Source of the DNA: Nanobdellota archaeon
GTDB taxonomy: Archaea; Nanobdellota; Nanobdellia; Woesearchaeales; JAHJBD01
NCBI GenBank assembly: GCA_018813725.1
Contig: JAHJBD010000184.1
Span: 1-8,668, forward strand
DNA length: 8,668 nucleotides
Direction: 5' to 3'
The position numbers and the translations under genes are program-made. This document shows positions 1 through 4,962 of this stretch, piece after piece. Positions within the stretch are counted from its first letter, which is position 1; each line of letters opens with the position of its first letter. The notes under the pieces were generated by a model, which saw nothing but the letters and a program-made list of their open reading frames with translations, was not told the DNA's origin and did no database searches.

Positions 1-1
1 A

Positions 2-292
2 AATAAGGTTGAAGCTGTCCTTGACCACAAAAAGCAGGCATTGTCAAGCGGAGAGGTCATAATATGGTTTGACAGCTATCTTGAGCAGGATTATGAGAAT
101 AGATGGGAAGAGACACCTATGCTGTTGTTCATCAGGACATTGTTTGACAAATGGCTTTATCACGGCTATACTGAAAGGTTTGAGCAGAGGATTACGCACC
201 TTACCTATCAATGGTATCATCAGATAGAAAAGTTTTTTAACTTCTATACTAATTATAAGGTTGTAAGCAAAATACCTGGGTTTGCGCACTGA
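2..292 (+). CDS. Conserved-type hypothetical protein, 5' truncated (paralogue of next gene)
   Basis: The reading frame is open from the window edge to TGA at 290-292, so only the C-terminal 96 residues are seen and the true start lies upstream. I do not recognise a named family. The visible part begins NKVEAVLD and carries a charged/aromatic block (YLEQDYENRWEETP, then FIRTLFDKW, then YTERFEQR, then FFNFY). The next gene has the same block in the same order (NKVEALID, ILETDIEGRWEQKP, FMRAVYDKL, YTNRFEGK, FFGSY), so the two are tandem paralogues. The fold looks mainly alpha-helical; no membrane segment or catalytic motif is visible. The next gene starts 2 nt after the stop, so the two are almost certainly co-transcribed. 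This is a real gene because similarity to its neighbour is at protein level. Function unknown. Confidence 0.85.
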   Translation, partial: NKVEAVLDHKKQALSSGEVIIWFDSYLEQDYENRWEETPMLLFIRTLFDKWLYHGYTERFEQRITHLTYQWYHQIEKFFNFYTNYKVVSKIPGFAH

Positions 293-294
293 GA

Positions 295-786
295 ATGGTC
301 GAGAAAAAATTTGTTGTGGAAGGGTTAAGGTTTTCATATTCTGGACCATTTGATGTTGTAGAGTTCTATAGATACATTGACAAGTGGATAGTTGATCATG
401 GCATGGAAAAGGAGATCAAGAAAAAGTCTGAACATGTGACTTCTAAAGGAAGGAAGATTGAGTGGCTGATTGAGATCTGGATGCAGCCGATGGACTATGC
501 AAAACAGGTAGTAAGGTTAAGGGCGCTTTTTGATCATGTGACTGAAGCTAAGATCAAAGGCAGGAAATTGAATAAGGTTGAGGCGCTGATCGATATTGAT
601 GCAATTCTTGAGACAGACATTGAAGGAAGATGGGAACAGAAACCTTTGTTTTATTTTATGAGGGCTGTATATGATAAGCTTGTAAATAAGTTTTATACTA
701 ATAGGTTTGAGGGAAAGCTTACTGCAGATGCATACAGGCTGCATAAGGACCTTACAGAATTCTTCGGCAGTTATAAGCATATTTAG
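295..786 (+). CDS. Hypothetical protein, second copy of a tandem paralogous pair
   Basis: A complete 163-residue protein starting at ATG 295, 2 nt after the upstream stop, and ending TAG 784-786. There is no clear Shine-Dalgarno, so translation probably follows termination of the upstream gene. Residues 1-90 are a charged N-terminal part with an amphipathic look (PFDVVEFYRYIDKW around 18-31). Residues 93-160 are the block shared with the upstream paralogue, whose most conserved feature is RWEQKP at 112-117 followed by FMRAVYDK. No cysteine, signal peptide or transmembrane stretch is present. I do not recognise an established domain. The general pattern recalls uncharacterised proteins of small-genome archaea, but that is from memory and unverified. 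Function cannot be stated; duplication suggests two related subunits or divergent copies. Confidence 0.85.
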   Translation: MVEKKFVVEGLRFSYSGPFDVVEFYRYIDKWIVDHGMEKEIKKKSEHVTSKGRKIEWLIEIWMQPMDYAKQVVRLRALFDHVTEAKIKGRKLNKVEALIDIDAILETDIEGRWEQKPLFYFMRAVYDKLVNKFYTNRFEGKLTADAYRLHKDLTEFFGSYKHI

Positions 787-897
787 TTATTGAAAAATTA
801 TCCAAGAATCCTTTAATTCTTAACATTCGCGTTAGGGTGAGGAGAATGAATACCCTAGTTAGGTTTGGGATAGCTCTTGGCAGTGAATTATAGTTAT

Positions 898-905
898 CTT
901 TTTAA
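898..905 (+). promoter_or_regulatory. Putative TATA box of the 929 gene
   Basis: The T/A-rich CTTTTTAA lies about 27 bp upstream of ATG 929, the spacing expected when transcription starts at or next to the start codon. No Shine-Dalgarno precedes the ATG, which agrees with a leaderless message. The match to a TATA consensus is only moderate. Confidence 0.4.
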
Positions 906-928
906 CCTGAAAAATATCTGTATCTTAT

Positions 929-1378
929 ATGGACGATAAAGATAAGGCATATCTGTGGCAAAGCTTGGCAACTATTGTTGATGAATATCCTGATGATTAT
1001 CTATTGAAGCTGCGTGAGATGATATTGGTCCGAGCTTTGTATGTTGCTTCTGTTGACACACGTGAGCCAAGAGATTACAGCGCAATGGTGGATACTGATC
1101 GTGCAATAGCAGAATACCTTGAGGAGAAGTGCGGCGATGGCCCTTATGATGGAAGGGGAGTGGATCATGACCGTTTTGTCGAGCTTGCAGTGCGGGTGAA
1201 CAGGCTTGCTCTCACGGCACAGGATAACTTCTGCATGGGCGGGCTTTCACTTAATAGGTTCAAGAATTTCTGTGAACTTGCTGTAGAGGTGGTTGATGCC
1301 ACTTTCAATAAAGATCCTTGTTATGAGAGTTCAACCTTGCGGGATATCAGGGAAGTTAGAAAAGTGCTTTCATCCTAA
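929..1378 (+). CDS. Hypothetical small acidic protein
   Basis: A 149-residue protein with ATG 929 and TAA 1376-1378. The start is chosen because it is the first in-frame ATG, a TATA-like element sits about 27 bp upstream, and no ribosome-binding site is present, the pattern of archaeal leaderless genes. The protein is acidic and predicted mostly helical (for example DDYLLKLREMILVRALYVA, residues 22-40, and FVELAVRVNRLALTA, 83-97). Four cysteines (68, 102, 115, 131) are not arranged as a CxxC zinc site. No signal peptide or membrane segment is seen. I do not recognise the family. It stands alone between the paralogue pair and the tRNA-Leu gene, whose TATA box follows its stop within 10 bp. Confidence 0.75.
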   Translation: MDDKDKAYLWQSLATIVDEYPDDYLLKLREMILVRALYVASVDTREPRDYSAMVDTDRAIAEYLEEKCGDGPYDGRGVDHDRFVELAVRVNRLALTAQDNFCMGGLSLNRFKNFCELAVEVVDATFNKDPCYESSTLRDIREVRKVLSS

Positions 1379-1386
1379 TAAAAATA

Positions 1387-1394
1387 TTTATATA
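1387..1394 (+). promoter_or_regulatory. TATA box of tRNA-Leu
   Basis: TTTATATA lies about 33 bp upstream of the mature tRNA 5' end at 1424, predicting a transcription start a few bases before the tRNA. An A-rich stretch just upstream (from 1381) could serve as the TFB recognition element. Confidence 0.65.
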
Positions 1395-1423
1395 GGCACT
1401 CTCAATTCTTGGACTTGTATTGC

Positions 1424-1533
1424 GCGGGGGTAGCAAAGCCTGGTAAAATGCGCAGGACTTAAGACACTTGCAGCTGTACTGTAAGATATCCTGTCTCTTA
1501 GTGAGTTCGTGGGTTCGAATCCCATCCCCCGCA
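1424..1533 (+). tRNA. tRNA-Leu(TAA), intron-containing
   Basis: A full class II tRNA can be folded. The acceptor GCGGGGG (1424-1430) pairs with CCCCCGC (1526-1532), with discriminator A at 1533. The D-stem is GCA/TGC. The anticodon stem CAGGA (1453-1457) pairs with TCCTG (1489-1493). The loop C-T-TAA-G-A has the anticodon at 1460-1462. A variable arm (1494-1508) has a CTC/GAG stem, as expected for leucine, and the T-arm is GTGGG-TTCGAAT-CCCAT. The 3' CCA is not encoded. A 24-nt intron separates G37 from A38. The isoacceptor reads UUA (and UUG by wobble). The spliced tRNA is 86 nt. Confidence 0.95.
1464..1487 (+). other. Archaeal tRNA intron (37/38) in tRNA-Leu
   Basis: Removing these 24 nt restores a standard 7-nt anticodon loop. 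The splice region fits a strict bulge-helix-bulge: the exon stem CAGGA/TCCTG, a 4-bp central helix CTTA (1458-1461) with TAAG (1482-1485), and 3-nt bulges AGA (1462-1464) and ATA (1486-1488). Cutting after the second base of each bulge gives exactly the canonical 37/38 junction. The intron-side helix is weak, with CA/TG as the first pairs. The substrate would be the archaeal tRNA-splicing endonuclease. Confidence 0.9.
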
Positions 1534-1536
1534 TAG

Positions 1537-1543
1537 TTCTTTT
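1537..1543 (+). terminator. T-run after tRNA-Leu
   Basis: TTCTTTT begins 4 nt after the tRNA 3' end, on the coding strand. Short T-rich tracts are the usual intrinsic termination signal for archaeal RNA polymerase. Confidence 0.4.
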
Positions 1544-1595
1544 GCGTCTTGGGATTAGAACCCACTAACTATATCCAGTATGAATCCTTTTCAAG

Positions 1596-1618
1596 CATAA
1601 AACATAAAGAAAATTAAA
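1596..1618 (-). terminator. T-rich tract downstream of the ftsZ/zinc-ribbon unit
   Basis: On the minus strand, 25-47 nt beyond the zinc-ribbon stop codon, the sequence is a series of T-runs (TTT, TTTT, TTT, TTTT). This is a plausible archaeal terminator for the leftward unit. A 6-bp inverted repeat (CGTCTT 1634-1639 with AAGACG 1645-1650) spans the stop codon just upstream and could add a hairpin. Confidence 0.45.
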
Positions 1619-1642
1619 GCAGTTTAGAACGTTCGTCTTATT

Positions 1643-1894
1643 TCAAGACGCCTGCCTCACGATCTCAAACGCTGTCGTGTTGTCTTTCATCAGGTTAGCT
1701 CTTCCGCAGTATGGGCAGATAGGTTTTCTGCTGATTACCCGTTGCATGGTAAACTTGTAACTGCAATCCTTACAGATAACCTGTATCCGCTCAGGCAATG
1801 GCTTTATCTCAGGCTTTTCAGGCACCTTTAGGGAAATGATGAGCTCTTCTTCGACCTTGGGCTTTCTTGCAAAAAAATAAGCAAAACCTTTCAT
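1643..1894 (-). CDS. Small zinc-ribbon protein downstream of ftsZ
   Basis: This 83-residue protein has a basic, hydrophobic N-terminus (MKGFAYFFARKPK), a Glu/Pro-rich linker (residues about 14-36), and a probable zinc ribbon made of CKDC (41-44) and CPYC (60-63), 15 residues apart. The C-terminal part after CPYCGRANL is polar. ATG 1894 is supported by a GAGGTA Shine-Dalgarno about 7 nt upstream on the minus strand. It starts 51 nt after the ftsZ stop on the same strand, so co-transcription is likely. In many archaea ftsZ is followed by secE and nusG; this protein resembles neither. Zinc ribbons of this size act in protein-protein or nucleic-acid contacts; which applies here cannot be told. 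A role linked to division is inference from position only. Confidence 0.85.
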   Translation of the reverse strand: MKGFAYFFARKPKVEEELIISLKVPEKPEIKPLPERIQVICKDCSYKFTMQRVISRKPICPYCGRANLMKDNTTAFEIVRQAS

Positions 1895-1945
1895 TGTATT
1901 TACCTCATTTGGAATTAATCCTGTGATAAATTAGTATATTCCTCA

Positions 1946-2983
1946 TCACACTATCCTGATATTAAGCTCTTCACCCATCTTTTTCATTTCGTTAAACTGC
2001 TTGCTGGTGCTATTTTTTCCTAAGATCCAAGGTGATTTTACACCAGTCATTATTGTCATCACGCAGATCTTGCCTCTCATATGCTCGCTTACTCTTGCGC
2101 CCCATATCACGTTTGCATCTGGGTCCATGCTTTCTGTGACTAGTTCACCGATAGTCTCTACTTCCTGCAGTGTCATGTCAGGCCCGCCTTCTATGTGGAT
2201 CAATGCGCCGTGAGCACCCTTGTGGCTGATATCAAGCAATGGATTTGCAAAAACTCCTTTTACAGCTTCTTCTGCCCTTCTTGATGTATCTGAAACTCCT
2301 ATACCAATTGCTGCCACGCCGCCTGCTTTCATTATTGACCTTACATCAGCAAAGTCAAGGTTTACGAGTGATGGAACTGAAATAGTCTCGACAATGCCCC
2401 TTATCATGGTTGCGATGAGTTCGTTTGCAACTGCGAAAGCTTGTTGTACTGGTAGGTTTCCTGCTATTGCTACAAGCCTGTTGTTGTCAATAACTATCAC
2501 TGTGTCTGAATATTGCCTTAATTGCTGCAGGCCGAATTCAGCCCGGTCTATCCTGGCACGTTCAATCTTAAACGGCATTGTAACTGTGCCTACCACTATT
2601 GCGCCAATCCCTTTTGCTATGCTGGCAACATATGGGGCAGCTCCAGTGCCTGTGCCTCCTCCCATACCAGCGCAAACAAAGATCATGTCTGCTCCTTTCA
2701 AAGCTTCTTTTATCTGGGTTTGGGCTTCTTGTGCAGCTTCAGCGCCTTTTGCAGGAAAGCCTCCGCATCCAAGACCTCTGGTCACATTTTTTCCAATAAG
2801 GAATTTAGTATCTGCATCAGTAAGATTAATGTGCTGCTGGTCAGTGTTGCAGGCTATTATGTCTGCACCTTTTATCCCTTTGTTGTACAGCCAGCTTACC
2901 ATATTATTGCCAGCTCCTCCTACGCCAATCACCTTTATGTTGGCTTTTCCTATCATCTGTTCTTCTGTTGAATAGTTTTCCAT
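1946..2983 (-). CDS. ftsZ: Cell-division GTPase FtsZ
   Basis: This 345-residue tubulin-superfamily GTPase polymerises at mid-cell to organise division. Visible signatures are the N-terminal nucleotide-binding loop VIGVGGAGNN (18-27), NTDQQH (46-51), the tubulin signature GGGTGTG (108-114) that contacts GTP phosphates, and the synergy loop NLDFAD (208-213), whose acidic residues complete the GTPase site of the neighbouring subunit. The C-terminal domain shows GGPDMTLQE and DPDANVIWGA (287-296), standard for the family. The core ends near MTGVKSPWILG (312-322), followed by only about 20 residues ending NIRIV, so the long linker of bacterial FtsZ is absent. I cannot assign it confidently to archaeal FtsZ1 or FtsZ2. 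The start ATG 2983 has a strong Shine-Dalgarno, GGAGGA, 7 nt upstream. Confidence 0.98.
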   Translation of the reverse strand: MENYSTEEQMIGKANIKVIGVGGAGNNMVSWLYNKGIKGADIIACNTDQQHINLTDADTKFLIGKNVTRGLGCGGFPAKGAEAAQEAQTQIKEALKGADMIFVCAGMGGGTGTGAAPYVASIAKGIGAIVVGTVTMPFKIERARIDRAEFGLQQLRQYSDTVIVIDNNRLVAIAGNLPVQQAFAVANELIATMIRGIVETISVPSLVNLDFADVRSIMKAGGVAAIGIGVSDTSRRAEEAVKGVFANPLLDISHKGAHGALIHIEGGPDMTLQEVETIGELVTESMDPDANVIWGARVSEHMRGKICVMTIMTGVKSPWILGKNSTSKQFNEMKKMGEELNIRIV

Positions 2984-3085
2984 CTAATCATCCTCCATTT
3001 TTGCAGCTATCGCTAGCTTGCACTATCGCGATAATAAGTAACAAAGAAAATCGCAATTATTTCTTCCTTATTTCTCAATAAGGCG
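2984..3085 (-). promoter_or_regulatory. Structured 5' leader of ftsZ mRNA (putative)
   Basis: Between the predicted transcription start (about 3085) and the ftsZ ATG, the minus strand can form three successive hairpins. H1 (3066-3083) is a perfect 7-bp stem, CCTTATT/AATAAGG, closed by a GAGA loop. H2 (3025-3057) pairs ATTGCGAT with ATCGCGAT, 8 bp including one G-U, around a 17-nt loop. H3 (3002-3022) pairs TGCA-GCTA with its complement around a GCGA loop, with one bulged A. H3 ends 5 nt before the GGAGGA Shine-Dalgarno (2991-2996). Both short loops are GNRA tetraloops on the transcribed strand only. The pairings are read directly; that they form and regulate translation is inference. No known riboswitch class is recognised. 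Confidence 0.45.
2991..2996 (-). promoter_or_regulatory. Shine-Dalgarno of ftsZ
   Basis: GGAGGA on the minus strand, 7 nt from ATG 2983. It is one of the strongest ribosome-binding sites in the window; most other genes here have weak or no such site. It decides the ftsZ start. Confidence 0.85.
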
Positions 3086-3107
3086 CCATCTTGCATAATA
3101 TAACTAA

Positions 3108-3115
3108 TATATAAA
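3108..3115 (-). promoter_or_regulatory. Putative TATA box of ftsZ
   Basis: TTTATATA on the minus strand places the transcription start near 3085, about 100 nt before the ftsZ ATG and right at the base of the first leader hairpin. This long leader contrasts with the leaderless genes nearby. Other AT-rich stretches in the region could serve instead. Confidence 0.5.
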
Positions 3116-3255
3116 TGTTCGTATTTTTATAGGGATTCGTATACTGGTACTGCTATCTTTGCTTATTTTAAGGTCAAATTCTTAGGACCAATTGTATTTT
3201 TGTCGTAGAGAACCTATCTGTATTATTGTATTCATGATTAATTGCATTAAATACA

Positions 3256-3263
3256 TTTAAATA
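3256..3263 (+). promoter_or_regulatory. TATA box of the RHH-like/mgtC unit
   Basis: TTTAAATA lies 36-43 bp before ATG 3299. It predicts a start near 3286, leaving a leader of about a dozen bases that just contains the GGTGAT Shine-Dalgarno at 3289-3294. Nearly symmetrical AT-rich sequence sits directly upstream (3227-3255). Confidence 0.6.
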
Positions 3264-3298
3264 TAGGATTCTCTTGCATCTTAAAAAAGGTGATCTAC

Positions 3299-3460
3299 AT
3301 GGCTTCGACTCCAAAAGGACCTCAGAAAATGAAAATAGATTATATCATAGACAGAGGTATTTATGATGCATACGTAAAAGCATGCAGCCATAAAGGATAT
3401 GCACCTCAAGTAATTATAGAAAAACTGATGCAACGGTATATCAATACTGGGCAAGCCTGA
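3299..3460 (+). CDS. Small ribbon-helix-helix-like protein (53 aa)
   Basis: A complete short gene, ATG 3299 to TGA 3458-3460, with a GGTGAT Shine-Dalgarno 4 nt before the start and a TATA box further upstream. After a short basic tail (MASTPKGPQK), the pattern fits the Arc/MetJ/CopG ribbon-helix-helix fold. There is a strand with alternating residues (KIDYIIDRG, 12-20), helix A (IYDAYVKACSHKG, 21-33), a tight turn, and helix B (PQVIIEKLMQRYI, 36-48). Such proteins bind DNA as dimers through the strand and often repress their own operon. The mgtC-family gene begins 7 nt after its stop, so it may regulate or simply be co-expressed with that gene. The DNA-binding role is inferred from the fold pattern. 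Confidence 0.75.
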   Translation: MASTPKGPQKMKIDYIIDRGIYDAYVKACSHKGYAPQVIIEKLMQRYINTGQA

Positions 3461-3467
3461 TTTTTAT

Positions 3468-4100
3468 ATGGATATCTGGACCATAATTCTTAGGTTTATT
3501 CTGACTTTTCTGCTTGCACTATTTTTTGGCATACAGAGGCAAAGGTCACATAAGCCTGTCGGTTTTGGAACGTATGTTTTTGTAGCCATTGGATCGTGTG
3601 GCCTTGCAATTATCGCTGTCACCCTTGCGCCAGATAGTCCTTTTGGACTTCTTGCTTCAATCGTTTCAGGTATTGGATTTCTCGGTGCTGGAGCCTTGAT
3701 AAAGACTACTGATAAGATATTTGGTTTTACATCTGCTGCAAGTATCTGGCTTATCGCAATATTAGGTCTTTGCATCGGTATCGGTGAGTATGCTGTCGGT
3801 GGTGTACTTTATTCTCTGATATTCTTTGTGCTCGTGATTGACAAGGAATTTGAAAAACGAGGGATGGGGTCATACCAGCGTAAGGTTGTGATCACTACCA
3901 ATAAAATCATCAAGGAAAAAGACATAACAACATTGCTCCAAGCTGATGCAAAAAAGTTTCAACTTATAACAATAGAGATAAGTAAGGCAGAGAGCAGTCT
4001 GATCTTTACTTATCTCGTGGAAGGAAGGAAAAACTATATAAATTCAATACCTAAGATACTGTTTGAGAAAGATTGGCTGAAGGCATGCAAGATAGAGTGA
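3468..4100 (+). CDS. MgtC/SapB family membrane protein
   Basis: A 210-residue integral membrane protein. The N-terminal 125 residues form about five transmembrane segments (around 5-22, 34-52, 61-77, 88-105, 107-125). They contain the MgtC/SapB signatures: FFGIQRQRSHKPVGFGTYVFVAIGS (19-43), SGIGFLGAG (67-75) and GFTSAASIWLIAILGLCIG (86-104). Residues about 138-210 are soluble, with alternating strand/helix (KVVITTNK, QLITIEIS, SLIFTYLVEG), like the ACT-type C-terminal domain of full-length MgtC. Family members are linked to magnesium homeostasis and, in Salmonella, to inhibition of the F-type ATP synthase; the archaeal role is not established. ATG 3468 has no Shine-Dalgarno and sits 7 nt after the RHH-like gene, so coupling is likely. 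Confidence 0.93.
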   Translation: MDIWTIILRFILTFLLALFFGIQRQRSHKPVGFGTYVFVAIGSCGLAIIAVTLAPDSPFGLLASIVSGIGFLGAGALIKTTDKIFGFTSAASIWLIAILGLCIGIGEYAVGGVLYSLIFFVLVIDKEFEKRGMGSYQRKVVITTNKIIKEKDITTLLQADAKKFQLITIEISKAESSLIFTYLVEGRKNYINSIPKILFEKDWLKACKIE

Positions 4101-4138
4101 TCTCTTTGTATATGTCAATTTGGTAATTTCAATATCTT

Positions 4139-4185
4139 CTAACTTATATAAGTAATATATGATATAGAAGTTAGGAATATATGAT
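4139..4185 (+). promoter_or_regulatory. Promoter/operator region of the 4232 gene with nested repeats
   Basis: TAATATAT at 4153-4160 is the likely TATA box, predicting a start near 4182 and a leader of about 50 nt. A 7-bp inverted repeat brackets it (CTAACTT 4139-4145, AAGTTAG 4168-4174). The 10-mer AATATATGAT occurs twice exactly 22 bp apart (4154-4163 and 4176-4185). The 11-mer TAATATATGAT recurs at 4939-4949 before the next gene. Symmetry around a TATA box suggests a repressor site, but AT-rich sequence makes chance repeats easy. Confidence 0.45.
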
Positions 4186-4231
4186 TCTCTGCCATTCTAT
4201 ATACTCAGTTTACATTAACGGAGGCAATAAA

Positions 4232-4921
4232 ATGGCAAAAAAACAAAATGTGGCAACACCAGCATTAGAACAAACAGTTGAAGTAAGTGCAGTACAGATA
4301 AGGAGAGACGGTTGTCTGGACGTAGATAGGCAATACTATGGTGGTTTGATAACAGACGAACAGTCGGCAGTGATGGAATATCAATCATTTAAAGGTGTTG
4401 AGCCAATAGATGGTGAGCTATCAATAGATCTAGTTGGATTGGATTTTACAGAACTTAAAAGTTATTTAGGAGACAATTATAAACCTGGTCAGGAATTGCC
4501 AGAAGCAGCATTAGAATATCTTAATGCAGTTTTTGAGCAAAATCAGGATAGGTATAAGCCAGCTGATCAGCAGCCGATCGGCGCTGTGGAAGCAACAGGC
4601 AAATATGCCGGAGCACTTTCTGCAAGGATAGATAATCTTATGGCAGAATACAGGCTTGAGAAAGCTGCACTGGATGTACAGCACAAACTGAGAGAAGATC
4701 ACTTGGCTAGAAAAACTGAGCATGTGATCAATCAGCAGCTTAGGATGGCTTACGAAGAGAATGCTAAACAATACAGGTCTGATATGAAAACTCTTGATGA
4801 AGCGCTTGGAGTACAGCAAGGGATGTTTAATCAGGATGGTCTTGTAGCATTTACATTTAACAAAGGCGGCTTAACATACGAACTAAAGCCTTACAAGAAT
4901 CCAATGCAGCAAGCTGCATAA
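4232..4921 (+). CDS. Unrecognised Gln-rich protein, partner gene of the nucleotidyltransferase
   Basis: A 229-residue protein of unknown family. An in-frame ATG at 4181 exists, but I choose ATG 4232. It has a GGAGG Shine-Dalgarno (4220-4224) 7 nt upstream and a typical MAKKQN start, while the 17 extra residues lie over the predicted transcription start. Residues 1-115 mix short beta-like stretches (LSIDLVGLDF, 63-72) and polar loops. Residues about 124-195 are charged and heptad-like, probably a long helix or coiled coil. The C-terminus has strand-like VAFTFNKGGLTYELKPY (205-221). Glutamine is frequent (20 of 229). No cysteine pairs, signal peptide or membrane segment. The nucleotidyltransferase gene follows 41 nt later with a related promoter, so the two probably form a functional pair. 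Function not inferable. Confidence 0.85.
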   Translation: MAKKQNVATPALEQTVEVSAVQIRRDGCLDVDRQYYGGLITDEQSAVMEYQSFKGVEPIDGELSIDLVGLDFTELKSYLGDNYKPGQELPEAALEYLNAVFEQNQDRYKPADQQPIGAVEATGKYAGALSARIDNLMAEYRLEKAALDVQHKLREDHLARKTEHVINQQLRMAYEENAKQYRSDMKTLDEALGVQQGMFNQDGLVAFTFNKGGLTYELKPYKNPMQQAA

Positions 4922-4949
4922 TTCTTTATTTTTTATTTTAATATATGAT
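4922..4949 (+). promoter_or_regulatory. T-rich terminator and TATA box between the 4232 and 4963 genes
   Basis: The short gap begins with T-runs (TTCTTTATTTTTTATTTT, 4922-4939) that could end the upstream transcript. It continues into TAATATATGAT (4939-4949), the same 11-mer as the upstream gene's promoter. The TATA-like part lies about 20 bp before ATG 4963, so the nucleotidyltransferase message could be leaderless; no Shine-Dalgarno is present. Confidence 0.5.
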
Positions 4950-4962
4950 CTGGTAATTAAAA

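Noticed and set aside
1356..1565. A minus-strand open frame over tRNA-Leu whose translation contains GDGIRTHE
   Set aside because: This is the well-known spurious translation of the antisense strand of a tRNA gene; the tRNA fold explains the sequence.
2220..2975. A 251-codon open frame on the plus strand, and other plus frames inside 2001-2971
   Set aside because: They are antisense to ftsZ, whose protein is unmistakable; their translations are low-complexity with no recognisable motif.
2984..2998. A four-codon minus-strand upstream ORF (Met-Glu-Asp-Asp-stop) ending directly before the ftsZ ATG
   Set aside because: It consists of the Shine-Dalgarno itself plus spacer; the ribosome could not use that sequence both as start and as binding site. 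Probably coincidence.
4181..4231. The upstream in-frame ATG at 4181 as start of the Gln-rich protein
   Set aside because: It has no Shine-Dalgarno and lies at the predicted transcription start, whereas ATG 4232 has GGAGG at ideal spacing.
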